A DNA stretch of 64,000 nucleotides from Cavia porcellus (lineage: Eukaryota > Chordata > Mammalia > Rodentia > Caviidae). Both the position numbers and the translations under genes were made by a program. The notes beneath the pieces are model-generated. The model had not been told where the DNA came from. It did no database searches and saw nothing but the letters and a program-made list of their open reading frames with translations. Each line of letters opens with the position of its first letter. Position 1 is the first letter of the stretch. This document shows positions 1 to 13,450 of this stretch, in pieces. Location: assembly GCF_034190915.1 (NCBI RefSeq), contig NW_026947485.1, forward strand, positions 52,453,337 to 52,517,336, given 5' to 3'.

Positions 1-3000
1 AGTGACTAAAGCAGTGTGGCATTTGACCAGACATAGACATAACCAACGGACCAATAGACTCCCAATTGTGAACGTGTGTGCACGTACATATGCATATACC
101 TCCTGCAAATGACCTCCAAGTTTTTAAAAGTCAACACACAAAAAGAGTAACTTCAAAGTGAAAATATGTAGGAGGCTGTTTTAATAGCATGATACTAAGA
201 AAAACATATCAACTTGATTCTTTGAACAACAAATCATAAAACAAGCATGGGGAATTTTCATCATTTGTATTGCTGAGTATTTCTGAAAACACTAGTTTTG
301 GTAAATTCTTGTTGAGTCCATCACAGCTAGGACATAGGCATATAAATTAAATTCTCATCAGAAAGTGTGAAAATTTCTTGTAATTTCAAAATCTTAAACT
401 ACACTTTTAGTTTAAGATTATAATCAATTATAAAATCTAAATTACATGACTATTATAAACTCTTTGACCTGGAAACTAAAAATTGTATGAAAAGCTATCC
501 AGTAGAAAATATACTGCATGCAAGGCTTTTGCAGTTATATATGGTGTTGATTAATTTCCAAAAGGGATTGACTATTGATAAGTTAAGGACTAGATAAGGC
601 TTGGTAATATTTCTGACAAAAAGTTATGTGAATGAATAGAACACCATTGTTTACTTCAGTTCTTGATTCATGTATCAGGAAGAAAAACAATGAATCAAAT
701 TTTCTACTAACCAGTCTGCATGTTTCAATAAAAACAAGATTCATTTTTAACAGTGTCTTTTTATACTAACTTAATTAACATTAACATCTGATTTGTAAAA
801 CTTACATATGAAGTGATCTTATAGTTTTTCAATACTATAGTGATAAAAAAGAGAATGATTGTCTAAAAAGAAATTTTCTCAGAGGCCCAAAATAATGACA
901 ATAAAATGTAGCAGTATATTTTTCTCCTAAGTTTGAATGAAAAAGAAACAAGAGAAAAAGTTATTTCTCTGTTTAGCAAATATATATATATCCTTTCTCA
1001 TGACTAAAATCTACAATTAAGGCATCTAAAAATGGAGATTTATTTCCTGTGGATATGCAATAGCTTGATTCAATTTGCTGCTCTTGTAATTTCTTGTATC
1101 AGGGTGACATCCTGATGACTGTTATTGAGCCTAAAGCTAGTTATGCATATGCACTTAAAAGATCCCAAAGAAGACAGTTAAACTTAATACTTCATGGTGT
1201 TCTTTCCAAAGTACTTTTCAGTAGTCTCTCCAAATACATGCAATGTTTTAGATCAGTTTTTCTCTAAAAAGAATAGTTCAAGCAATCAGGGTGCTTGGTG
1301 AAGTCAAAACATCACTGACCAGTGTTTCGAAGATGCTTTATTGATCAAAATTGTCCAGCTGTATTCCATAGTTTAATATAAATTTAAAATTACCATTTAA
1401 TAGTTAAAGATTCTCAACAAATAAAAGCAAAAGTGTGAACGACAACAGTGACCTGCTACCAAGTTCTAAAATTGACAGATCTGACCTTTTCCTAAGATCA
1501 AAATTGATTCTGAAAATTACTGGGTTTGGCTGGAGTGATAGTGCAAAATATCCTTAATGATTTATCCACATTCGAATCCTCAAAACAATATCTACTTCTG
1601 TTGAAAGAAAAATGAGAGTACATTGTTTTGGTTTCAGTGTCACCTAATTATTTTTATTGTGGTTTGTATTATGGTCAGGTAACCATGGATTATCTCTTCG
1701 TTCAATGTTTTAACATGAAAACAATTTTTAGTTGATTTTGCCAGATGTGTGAAATAAGTGAAATCAAGACTAGGTAAGTCCTAGTTATAACAGTTATCTC
1801 AAAAGAAATTAAATTTAACTGTGTTGATCAATTTTAATGGATATGATTTCAACGTTATGCTAAAATTACACTTAAAACTGTAAGTAGGCAATGTGATTTT
1901 ATTTTTGAATAAACAGTAAAAATGTCTGGCTGATTAAGCCACAAGTATCTGGCACTGAACAGATTCTTTTCCTTATTGTGTAGAAGTTGTATATGGCTTT
2001 AAAAAAAAAAAGGCACGCTAATATGAGAACGACACAATGCTTCTTAAAACACAAGTGATGTCTAGGGACCCTCACTCTCTCTTTAATGATCTGCTGCTCT
2101 CATTCAGCTGTCTTTCTTTTTTCAAATCTTTACATATGTGACAGCTCTCAAAAGTAGACCATAGACCATCTGGCATTTCCAGAGGTGTAACTTGTGCAAA
2201 TTCAGCTCTATTGGGAGTGCACTCCTATCTTCTGCCAGTATTAGAAAGGGACAATAGAATGTAGAACTTATGAGATGTTTTGAATTATTCATTTTTTTGC
2301 CTGTATATTCAAGAAATTTTACAAACTCTGCATTTTGTACTACATAATCACATGCGTTAAAGGTACAAAGAAACTTTTTGACACCTCTTTTCTACAGAAA
2401 GCTGGCATTTTGTTTGATATGTGAACATTCAGCATCTGTTATATCACTCTAAACAGGATGGGTGCTTCTACAAAAGACCCCATTTTAAATTTACTCTATA
2501 CGAGTGAAAAAAATGTATTCTTGATATTCAGTAGCGAATGCAATACACATCAAAATTTCAAATACAAGTTATAAGACCATTCAGCATCTTCAAGCCTGGA
2601 TAGCATTGGTCACCCGCTTACCATATGTGTAAAGAGTTTTTTTTTAAACATTGCTCACACAATGCAGGGTGATTGTAATTTTAATATCCATGATGAATAG
2701 TTATAAATGTCTTAAGAAATACTGTGCTTTCTAGGTTCAAATGTTTTCAATCAGGAAGGAAACCAATAGAATTAGGTCTAGCAATTTTCAATAAGAATAA
2801 TAAATATGGGAGTAAATAGCATGACCTTCTTTTGATAATTTTTTAAACCAGGTGATATTGTAGCTACTAATAACTATATTTGAAATAGTCGCCGTTGGAG
2901 TAGCAATATAAAGCAGCATTCTGCTACAGCATATAATCTATTAACATGTGCAAATCACCTTCAGTAGCTGGTCTCTTCACACAAATGAGACTTAATAAAA

Positions 3001-6000
3001 TTACAAAAGAATTTGCCACTTACTCAGTTTAAATGCTTGATGTACATATAAGAAAATCAAAACTTAATGCTTAGGATTTAAAATTAGCAGTAGCAAAACA
3101 ATCAATATAGACTGGGAGGGGTGAAATGACTGTGTAAATATAATTTCTTTTTTTAAAGATAGTTGGCAAAGTTTTTCTTGCTACACATTGCTCTTCTAGT
3201 TTACAGTCACTACAGAATTAACACACACACTTATGCAGTTTACACTTACGTAAAAATATTGCATATTAAATATATGAGATTTTATATTAAACATAACATA
3301 TATAAAATATGCATCTATATACAGTACAGCTTTAAAAAGATGCGAAATCATATCAGCACGACTCATAGGATAAAACTGTATAAGATTTTTATTGACATAT
3401 AATGTAATACATGTTAAAGTCAAGTAAAACAAATGAGTTAATGTCTTATTTTTCCATTATCTTGATCCAAGCCTTTCTCAGTACACAGATACTGGAAGGA
3501 ACTTGTATCTCAGGGCACAGAGTGCCAGTATGTGGCAGTTTCTATCACAGCCTATAAACCAGTCTGTACAGTCACACACAAGCTACCCTCAACAAAAAGA
3601 CTCAAAAGATACCAAATTTCACAAGAAAGAAATGTTTGGGTGATGGTCTTCTAGTAATATAACCCATCTATTAGCAGCAGTGGAAAAGCCCCTTCCAAAT
3701 TCATGATCCATGGTGGATCTTAAGAGGGTAGATAATGTGGACAAGATTGGATTATTACTGAGGTACAATGATGATATAGGGTAATTTTGTTGGAAATCAT
3801 CCATTACAGGTATACTTTACTGTTTTAAGACAATTACATAAAATTCCATCAAATTTCCATCCTTAACATGGCTAGAAGGTAACAAGTAAGATGATCAATC
3901 ATCTTAATTTGTTCAGGAATAAGGAGGGAGTTGTCATGAGATGGAGAAATTTTACTTTAGACCCAAGTAAATCCCAGGCAAACTGGAATGAGTTAGTCAC
4001 CTTTATATGGGGACATTTATAACTGGTACAGTTTTTCTTGAAGAAGGTACTAGAACAAATTATAAGGAGAATGTGGACTTTTAGCAAGACCAACTAGGAT
4101 TTGAACTCTAATTAATCTGTGTCTCCAAGTTCTCTGAGCTTGAAAAGTTACTTCATCCTCATGGACATCAGAACCACTACTTCTAAAACAGGAGATAATG
4201 ACAAATCTTCATATGTTTTTCACTGTCCTTACTTTCCATCACATATTTCCCTCATTTCTTTCTGATTTACCGCTTAGCTTTTAAATTATGTATTATAATT
4301 TACTAATTCTGTGCTTTTCTATAAGGAAATCCAAAACACTTTTGTTCATAAACATATTTCAGGGGAAATGAAAACATGTTGTATTTTTCAGAAAAAATAT
4401 AACTCTACAAAAATAAATTCAAAATAGCAATTAAGGAATCAAATTTGCATTTTTCCATTAAGATATGGATATTTTATTTAAGATGTCCTCATATTATAAG
4501 CCAGTGATGACACTCTACTGTAAATTTCCACCAACTGTAGTTTATCACTAATGATATGTTTTAATCCTTAAAGGAATGGCAAATTTGACCATTTATCAGC
4601 TATCACACGTAAGGGTTTCTAGTTAAATTGTTTGGATAACACAAGTATGACTCATGGATTTGAGCACAGATAACCTTCAGCTTAATTTAACAAAGATTAT
4701 CTTCTATACACTTTATATTACATATTAAAATGTCTTCCCATATAATCTCATAGCAAGATGAGATTTTACTTTGGTATCTCTTTGTTTCTTAATTCAACAG
4801 TATTTTTACACTTGATTTAACTGATGACAGTCACTTTCACCTATAATTATTTATAACTGTATAATAAATATATAAACAAATAGATATCTATGTATTTATA
4901 ACATCGTAGAAAACTGTCAGAGTGTTTTTGTATGAATTAAAACATGAATTCAATTAAGAAACTCACCTGATTTTCAGCACAAAATCTATATGAATAGATG
5001 TTTTAATCACTATTAGTATTGGTTTTTTAAATATATAATCATATAAAAGAGCACCTGCTAAGCCATATTCATGTATTATCCTTAAATAAGTTAGTTAATA
5101 TTGTCAACAGATAATATTGCAGATACTAACCAAGTTCAGCTCCCACATATTTTAATCAATGTATACTAGAGTAAAATTACAGTGGATAGTAGGTTACACT
5201 CATTGGTGATAGTGTAAACTAAAATTCTCAAATATGTGAAACTTTAGAATTCATCAGGAGGATTTATTAGCAATGAAGGACAACAAATCATATAGGAGGT
5301 GTGTAACATTCTTAAATTTCAGTTTAACAGGCACATTGATATTTGAACAGATGCAGAACTGTCTTTTGATTTAGATCCTAAACTGAACCCTGCCTTTGGG
5401 TCCCTCTGACTGGCAAAGGCACAAGTCAAAAAGTCTGAAACTATTAACTGTGATCCAACATAAAAAGTAGAACAGGGACTGTAAAGCTAACTAAGTAATA
5501 GAAGAAGGGGATCAAGGAGAACACTCCAACCTAGCAAAAAGGTCAGTGTTAAGAGGTAGTACTTAGTTAACACAAGTGTTATTAGTTTATGGGATAAATG
5601 TTGTGTATATATTATGGGCAGATCATTAGGTCCTAACTACTCATGGATTGGTAAACTGAATTTATGGGCATAGTAATCACAACAATAAAACAAATTTTCT
5701 GAGGTGAAAGCAAACTAGCTAAAGCAGACAGCTCTTATTAAAAGATGTTTCCACTTTCAAGTAACACATCCATTACTAGCAAGCAACATGCAACATGCAA
5801 AAAATATTCTCTTATGCAAATAAAAAAGCAGATCTTTCTATATAGACAAATTTCAAAAAGGTACTTTTGCTAGAGTACTAGCCTAAAATAGAGGAAAGCC
5901 CCAAATTGTATGAGCATTTATGCAGTTGACAATAAGCACAACCATGTAACACCCTTCACAATCAGTGATCAGGGACCACTAAGTTCAGATAATCATTGGT

Positions 6001-6270
6001 GTTAGCGAAATGGCAACAGATCAAATATTTGTTACCATCTCAATTCAGTGCAATGATTAAAGTGCTTGAAAATGGAAGGAAATGTTAGGGAGGGGAAAGA
6101 ATTGTGGAAGCCAAAAACCTCAATCTTTCTGAAGTTCCTCACTATTTCCTGCTCATGAATAGTTCAGTGAAGTCATTCATAAGGAAAAAAGTCCGGGGAA
6201 GGAGCATCAGCTCAGGTTCCCTATCACCCACACCAGCAGAGCTAGTGACAAGAAAACATTAAATCAGACT
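1..6270. other. Intron 2 DNA, nothing recognised
   Basis: AT-rich intronic sequence with no exon, RNA gene or clear repeat that I recognise. There is a short AT-rich stretch at 3230-3320, small open frames without coding character, and short runs of A or T. A distant decayed repeat cannot be excluded by eye. Confidence 0.5.
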
Positions 6271-6366
6271 GTAAGAGGCTGAGGATTTAGCTCAGTGGCA
6301 TAAGCGCCTGCCTTGCAAGCGCACCATCGTGAGTGCAATCCTGGTAACATCAACAACAACAAAAAC
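6271..6366 (+). mobile_element. ID-type SINE (tRNA-derived)
   Basis: Contains GGATTTAGCTCAGTGGCAT (A-box region) followed by AAGCGCCTGCCTTGCAAGC, a degenerate B-box region (GAGTGCAATCCTGG) and a tail of CAACAAC/A repeats. A short flanking repeat ATCAGACT occurs at 6263-6270 and 6367-6374. The B box is changed from the GTTCGATCCC seen in other copies here, so this copy is older. Confidence 0.8.
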
Positions 6367-6374
6367 ATCAGACT

Positions 6375-8957
6375 ATAAAGATAGGGGAATCCTTGAACTC
6401 AACTAAAGTGACAAAGTAAAGAACCACAGTCAAATGTTAGTTGACACAAGGTTTGGTGCCAGTTACCAAAAAATGCAATTGTCTATAGCCACCTCCAAAA
6501 AAGAATAGTGATACATAACCAATAGACACATTAAGGAAACTATAGTACCACAAATATCCCTGGTCTAGAAACAAAAGACTTCTAACTATTCCACATTGAG
6601 GTAATTCTCAAATCTAAGCCCTATTACCAACTAAAAGAATTGCTTGGGGTTCCCTCAGGGGAATCCTTCCCGAAGCCCTTTGGTCAAAGATGACCATGAA
6701 GGACACCAAAAAAGGGAAACCTTAGTGGAAGGTATTACAGTAAAGAAACCTGATGGGCACAGAATTCAGAACAAGTCAGCGAAGAAGCTCAACAATGAGA
6801 TGCTTATGAAAGTTCCATTATATTCCATAGCATTCCTAACAAGGGTAATATTGTATATTCCTTGGTCTAGTACTGTGCCTTAGGTTTACAATATAGTCAT
6901 GCGATACTTCCTTTATTTAAAATATTTAAAGCCATGAGTGACAGAATTATGAGATGCTGCATGCAAATTTGATGTAGGGCAGATTTTTAACCATAATGTG
7001 GGAGAAATAAACATCATCTTGAGATCTATGGAACACCATGTCACTAGCTCTAAATAACTGGATATAACTGTGATTTGTCTCTTATGGGGAGAGATGAAGT
7101 ATGGATCTATTTGTGAGAAGAGTAACTGAATCTCACTAAGAAAAATACTATGTAAACTTTTTATGTACAGAAACAAAAAGTATTGGCTTGTATACACATA
7201 CATAAATGCACGCTTGTCAGCTAAGGTGAAGACCAGAGCAGACTCCTATAGTTTGTCTATCCAGTATCACTGCTTCCTTCTGGTAGAAATATAGGTATTA
7301 ATGAAAATGAGACCTATTTTATATGACCCTTTTGCAAAATTAGTGTTTTTAGTTTTATGTATTTTGTATGCACATAACACAATCCTGGGTATTGGCTGTT
7401 TTGTCTTGATATCACAGAGTTCCTTAAAGACAAGATCCAATATTCGTCAAATTGCATCAAACTTATCAGGCATACACAGGCAGACAGAGAGCCTTGTGCA
7501 ATGTTCAGCACCCAGTGGATACCCAGTAAAATCAGCTGCTGCTGATGAATTATGCTAGCTTTTAAGCTGTCACTAGATCCCAGCATATAACAATCTCCCT
7601 GAATAAATCAAGCAACAGTTTGGTATTCAGTTCCATTATAAACTTCATCCTTTGCCTTTGTGAGTCTAGGGAATTGGTGTAAAAGCATAATATGAGAATG
7701 GTGGAATTGTAGCAAGGATTCAAGAAATTTTCTGTAATAACAAGGGAATTAGAGATTCAGTTACAGATATAGGATATATAGAGGAATGCACCAAAAAATA
7801 CTACTTAAGCAACCTTTTCAAAAACAGCATAAGAAAAGTCAGGACCAAATTATGTATCTGAAATTTTTCCCCCTTCGATAACAAAAGCAAACTGCACTTA
7901 GGGTGCAAGTGAAACTGGTATCCCTTTGAGATTGAGGAAGTGGATATGTAAATAACCCTGCAGTAACAAGGTAGGACACCTACTTGAGGAACCTACAGTT
8001 TACTGACTGAACCTTTAAGAAGTAAATTTATGTCTGGTGGTAAATAAATCAGAAGACTAGCAAATTTTATTATTATTAATTCCCCCAGGCCCTCATAGAG
8101 CTCATAACCCTCAAAGTTCACTGGTGCGTAGGTGCTACTGGGAGAATTTCAATAAATTCCTTTAAAATGTGGGCCAAAACAAGGAAACATTTCTGCTTTA
8201 TTTATAATAGCAGAGATGATGTACTCTCTGGAATAATCTGAAAAACTGGGACTTAGGCAAAAGTCTAAGACTCAAAGAATAGTAAAGTTCTAATAATCAT
8301 GGCCAAACCCTGTACAGGACCCTGACAAGGGTCTTCCATTAGGAATTCAGGAATTCCATTAGGAATTAGGAATTCAGCAGCTTATCCAGCAAAACCTAAC
8401 GATATTCAGGAAGATGAGATAAGGTTTTGCTCAAAGCTACAAAAATAAATGAATTTTAAATTCTGTTTTACGTGAACAATGAATTTGAGTGGTAGCACAA
8501 TGGGAAAATTTCACAATACTTTCATGAATATGTAAAAATACTAACATCGTTTTCCATTATTCTCAACTCATCTACAACTGAGATTAAAATCTTGCTTCCC
8601 TTATAGAGCTATTTAAAATTTTGGAGGCTGATTTTGGGAATGTTTGTTTTAAATTCTTGATTACATCAAAGTGTCAAGCCACTAAACCTTAGTGAGAAAA
8701 AAAAATTATGCTAAAAGATAAGCATTAGCAAATGACTAGACACAGAAGAACTAACTTAATAACCTCTTTTAAAGATTCAGGTTTGAGATCATTTATAAAA
8801 ATTTTTATTATAGTTTTTCCATAAAAATTTCAACAAATGTATCAAAGTAATTTAGGCTGCTAAGTGACTATGATAGATCATTATAAGTATTTTTATTATA
8901 TACTATGTTGCCATGCAATATTCTAGGCATAAAGTGAAGTACAGGGAACAAATTTTC
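6375..8957. other. Intron 2 DNA, nothing recognised
   Basis: No gene or clear repeat. The 79-90-codon open frames around 6644-7586 overlap each other on both strands and show no family similarity. A small local duplication of a GGAATTC-type unit lies at 8334-8376. Confidence 0.45.
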
Positions 8958-8974
8958 AAAGACCTTGCCCTAAA

Positions 8975-11123
8975 TCCAGCAAATCATCAAGAAGATTATA
9001 CACCATGACCAAGTGGGATTCATCCCAGGAATGCACGGATGGTTCAACATACGCAAATCAATAAATGTAATCCACCATATCAATAAAGCCAAAAATAAGA
9101 ATCACATGATCATTTCTATAGATGCAGAAAAAGCCTTCGATAAGGTCCAACACTTATTCATGATAAGAACTTTACAGAAAATTGGAATAAATGGTCTTTA
9201 CCTCAATATAATAAAGGCCATTTATGACAAACCAACAGCCAGCATCATACTAAATGGCCAAAAATTGAAAGCCTTTACTTTAAAATCGGGCACAAGACAA
9301 GGATGTCCTTTATCACCACTCCTATTTAATATAGTACTGGAAGTACTAGCCAGAGCAATTAGGCAAGAAAGAGAAATAAAAGGGGTAAAGATAGGAAAAG
9401 AAGAAGTTAAATTATCATTGTTGCAGATGACATGATACTCTACATAGAAAACCCCCTAAACTCCATTGAAAGACTCTTACGGACAATAAATACATTCAGT
9501 AATGTGGCTGGATACAAAATCAATACTCAGAAATCAATAGCATTCCTATACACGAACAACAAAATTACAGAGAGGGAAATAAGAGAAACTGGACTATTCA
9601 CATTAGCAAGCAAAAAAATGAAATATTTAGGAATTACTCTTACGAAAGAAGTGAAAGACTTATACAGTGAAAATTATAATACACTGAAAAAGGAAATTGA
9701 AGATGATCTCAGAAAATGGAAAGACATCCCTTGCTCATGGATAGGAAGAACAAACATTGTGAAAATGCCCATTCTCCCAAAACTGTTATACAGATTCAAT
9801 GCAATTCCAATAGAAATACCATCAACATACCTTATAGATCTAGAGAAATCACTCCTAAATTTCATCTGGAACCAGAAGAGACCTAGAATCGCAAAGGCAA
9901 TTCTAAGCAGCAAAGACAAAGCAGGAGGCATCACAATCCCTGACCTGAAGTTATACTACAAAGCAACAGTAGTAAAATCAACATGGTATTGGAATCAAAA
10001 CAGAGCCGAAGATCAGTGGAATAGATTAGAAGATACAACCACAACTACAAACACACTCAACCACCTTATCTTTGATAAAGGAGCCAAGCAGGTTCACTGG
10101 AAGAATGACAGTCTCTTTAATAAATGGTGCTGGAAAAACTGGCTCTCCATTTGCCGAAAACTAAAGCTAGACCCATGTCTATCACCATGTACTAAATTAA
10201 AATCTAAATGGGTCAAAGATCTGAATATTAAAACAGAAACACTAAATCTATTGGAAGACAAATTAGGTAGAAACCTTGGAGACATAGGAGTAGGTAAAGA
10301 ATTCATGAACAGGACTCAAACCGCACGGGAAATACTTCCCAGAATCAATAACTGGGACCACTTCTTATTAAAAAGTTTCTGCATGTCAAAAGAAATCTCC
10401 AGCATAGTAAAAAGAAAACCCACAAATTGGGAAAAGATTTTAGTGAACTCTTTCTCAGACAAGGGCCTCTTGTCTAAAACATATAAAGAATTAAAGAAAC
10501 TCAGACCTCCAAAATTCAAAGATCCAATCCAAAAATGGGCATCTGAGATGAATACGCAATTCTCAGATGAAGAAATGCAAATGGCAAATAAATACATGAA
10601 AAAATGCTCATCATCATTGGTCATTAGAGAAATGCAAATTAAAACCACACTGAGATACCATCTCACTCCTGAAAGAATGGCCAGGATCAAGAAAACCAAC
10701 AACAACAAATGCTGGAGAGGCTGTGGGGAAAAAGGAACTCTCCTGCACTGCTGGTGGGAGTGTAGACTGGTGCAGCCTTTGTGGAGATCTGTCTGGAGAT
10801 TTCTCAAAAAGTTGGGACTGGAAATCCCATTTATTCCAGCTATTCCACTTCTAGGCATATTCCCAGAAGAACTGAAAGCATCATACCACAGTGATTTATG
10901 TGCACCTATGTTTATAGCAGCACAATTTGTAATCGCCAGATCTTGGAAACAACCCAAGTGTCCATCAACTGAGGAATGGATAAAAAAGTTGTGGTATTTC
11001 TATACAATGGAGTATTATTCAGCTATAAAGAAGGACCACATTGAGATATTTATCAATAAATGGGCGCAGCTTGAGACCATACTCATAAGTGAAATAAATC
11101 AATCTTGCATGTGTGAATACTGA
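8975..11123 (+). pseudogene. L1 ORF2 (reverse transcriptase) fragment, frameshifted
   Basis: C-terminal part of L1 ORF2p, the endonuclease/reverse transcriptase of the element. The first frame (to 9435) carries [20 protein letters not shown], then AFDKVQH, and the RT motif [15 protein letters not shown] one-base loss at about 9421-9422 breaks the frame exactly before the catalytic Ala-Asp-Asp of the FADD motif; coding resumes in the next frame as [11 protein letters not shown] and stays open for 563 codons to 11123. The C-terminal Cys-rich segment is present (Cys at CWRGCGEK, His-Cys at LLHC, Cys at WWEC, fitting CX3CX7HX4C). The endonuclease domain and ORF1 are missing, so it cannot move by itself. 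Confidence 0.93.
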
Positions 11124-12308
11124 ATAGTTTCCCTAATGTAAGTAATGATTCAAATATATAAAAATATGTGGTAATCATGATTCCCCATTATGTGGCCTTG
11201 AAGCCTTATAAAGGTTTCACTCATTAATTAGAAAGGCTTTATTCTGGGCTTCTTGATATGGAAATATTTGAAGCTAGAGTATATGAAGTTTTATCCAAAT
11301 ATTTCAAGGAAAAAGACAGACACTATGGTAACTACTATTAAGTCGGGTTATATGGTGGTGAAGTACTAGGTTGCTGAAACAGTCATGCTTTGTCCTCTAT
11401 TGTTATATTGTTATGTCCTGTTTTATCTCAATCTCCCCCTTATTCTTTTAAAAAAAATTATTTAGTCATTTCTTATGTTTGTCTTAAAGAAAAAATTTAA
11501 AAAATTAGGATATATAATAGTAACTCTTTTTGATTTCCTATTAATTTGTTTTGAAGTCCTGTAATACTCCCATGATCTTGTTTTGACTGATTAGACTCTT
11601 TTCCATTCTATATGATAGTATCAAGTTTGAAGACATAGGCAACTACTTTGAAGGCAAGATTCACTAAGATACCCATTCTGGTTTGACTATTGTCTTCTTT
11701 GGAAGTCCTGTAATGTTTACAATGCCTAAGTTTTATTGGTCTTGTTCTCTACTGTTTTGTCCAACTTTATAATATCTAATAAGATAGACAATTCTTTTTA
11801 AGGAAACAAGGGACAACGTTGATAACCATTGTTGATAAACTTGTACTCTGTTCTACACCATGTGCTATGTCTATCCTTGGTCTTGACTGACAGCTTTGTT
11901 TTACCATATTTGACTGTATTCTCTCCCCCCCCAAAAAGTAATAAGCACTAAGGAGTAATAAAATCCAAAATGTGTAAATTTTGTTGTAAAAAAGAGAGGG
12001 AAAAAAAAGAAAAAAGAAAAAGAGCTCTAACAGATATAACAGCAAGTGTGTTTAGGGGTGTTAAATAGCTGACTATATCAATGTTTTTGGATCATTGAAC
12101 ACAGCTGTTTGCAGTCTCCCTGTTTGAATGTCCACCTTGTATTCTTTGATACTGTGATTTGAGCAACTATTTTCAAGATGATAATATGTAATCTACTAAC
12201 AGGTGATTTCTTACTGTTATGTTTTTTTTTTTTTTTTTTTTTGTAGTTCTGTATTACGTGTACCCTTACACCGCTTTGTTTTGTTTTGTGTTTTTCTCTT
12301 TTTCCTCT

Positions 12309-12313
<5 letters not shown>
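11124..12313 (+). other. L1 3' untranslated region
   Basis: About 1.2 kb between the ORF2 stop and the terminal A run. No open frame of note. It includes a T run at about 12223-12242 and ends with TTTTGTTTTGTG-type sequence before the tail. Its position between ORF2 and the poly-A/target duplication identifies it. Confidence 0.8.
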
Positions 12314-12345
<32 letters not shown>

Positions 12346-12478
12346 CCTTGCCCTAAAAAGCTTAGGAGTAGTTATCATCGAATAAATAAGAAATCTTGAA
12401 GTAGATCAGCTTTAATGTTACTAATTTCAGCTTAAAATTATTAAAGACTTGTCTAGAAGGTAGGGAAATAACTTGACT

Positions 12479-12632
12479 TGGTTTGGTTTGATTTGAGACA
12501 AGGTCTTACTAATGCAGTACAAGCTGGCTTTGAACTCACTTACGTAGCCTACACTGGCCTCAAGCTCACAGCAATCCTCCTGCCTTTGCCTCCTGTGTGC
12601 TGGGTTTACAGGTGTGCTACCATGCCCAGCTG
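12479..12632 (-). mobile_element. B1-related SINE (7SL-derived)
   Basis: On the minus strand it reads AGCTGGGCATGGTAGCACAC, then GGCAGGAGGATTGCTGTGAG, GAGTTCAAAGCCAGCTTG, and TAAGACCTTGTCTCAAATC. This is the order of a B1 monomer (A box, B box, 3' end). Several diagnostic positions have drifted, so it is not young. Confidence 0.85.
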
Positions 12633-13124
12633 GAGAAAACCTCTGTTAAATAACCTCACTAAGTTAGTTGATTTTCCCTCCTCAAACAACCGCGGACTCT
12701 CCCAAATACAAACAAACCAAAGGTAATGACATACTCGGAATTTCATCAAACCAAGACCTGTGTCACTCACAAAGCATTTCTTACCCTTGGAAATTTATTT
12801 GAAAATGTAGACACAAATTCTAATCTTTATCTTTGACATGTTCAAGAACAGATTTTGCTACAATCAATAAATAATATATCCTAATAAAACTGAACTCATT
12901 TTACAACTGCTGAAAAAGTTGCTTTCATTGATGAAATTTTTCGAATTTTGAATTTAATCTTTATTTTCAATGAATTAGTGACAGCTGGTGAATGGGTAAA
13001 AACACTAAAGGAACTTTACATCTACAGACTGTGGTTTTAAAATTCTCTTTCAATACAGCATCCAATATACTTGTAGAAGTGTTATCCAAAGGAGCATTGA
13101 GCAGACATGCTGTATGAGGCAGCT

Positions 13125-13450
13125 TTCCCATTCCTGAGACAAAATACTTGACACTTGCAATTTAAAAGAGGAAGGATTTATTTCTGCTTACAGTTTCAGA
13201 GGTCTCAATTCATGTTCTTCTTGCTCCAAAGCACAAACATGATGGAGTGGAAAGCCGGAACTCAAGCAGAGCATGAGTTAATAACCAGGTAGCCAGAGAT
13301 ATTTGGAATATGTACCCTCAGCACCCTCCTTCCTCCAGCCAAGACCCACCTCCTAATAGCACATTCAGCACATTCGACTGGTCAAGTGATCTTTTAGGTT
13401 AGGGTCATCATGCTCTAGGCACTTTCAAAAATACCCAACTCTGAACACAC
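13125..13450 (-). mobile_element. MaLR-like LTR remnant
   Basis: On the minus strand the sequence runs through CTATTAGGAGGTGGGTCTTG, then a CTCATGCTCTGC region, then CCTCTGAAACTGTAAGC and AAATAAATCCTTCCTC, and ends GTATTTTGTCTCAGGAATGG. The polyadenylation-like AATAAAT block and this order resemble rodent/mammalian MaLR-type LTRs. The subfamily cannot be named by eye. It is related in its 3' half to the LTR piece at 62010-62238. Confidence 0.55.

Larger units (their letters stand above)
8975..12340 (+). mobile_element. 5'-truncated LINE-1 insertion
   Basis: A 3.4-kb L1 fragment in plus orientation. It starts inside ORF2 (upstream of the reverse transcriptase core), runs through the ORF2 stop at 11123, has about 1.2 kb of 3' UTR, and ends in a long A tail (about 12314-12340). 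It is flanked by a perfect 17-bp target-site duplication, AAAGACCTTGCCCTAAA, at 8958-8974 and 12341-12357. The duplication, A tail and 5' truncation are the marks of target-primed reverse transcription. The intact duplication and long open frames suggest a fairly recent insertion. Confidence 0.95.

Noticed and set aside
10316..10957. 213-codon minus-strand open frame
   Set aside because: It is the antisense shadow of L1 ORF2.
12314..12340. Poly-A run as evidence of a processed pseudogene
   Set aside because: It is the tail of the L1, closed by the target duplication.
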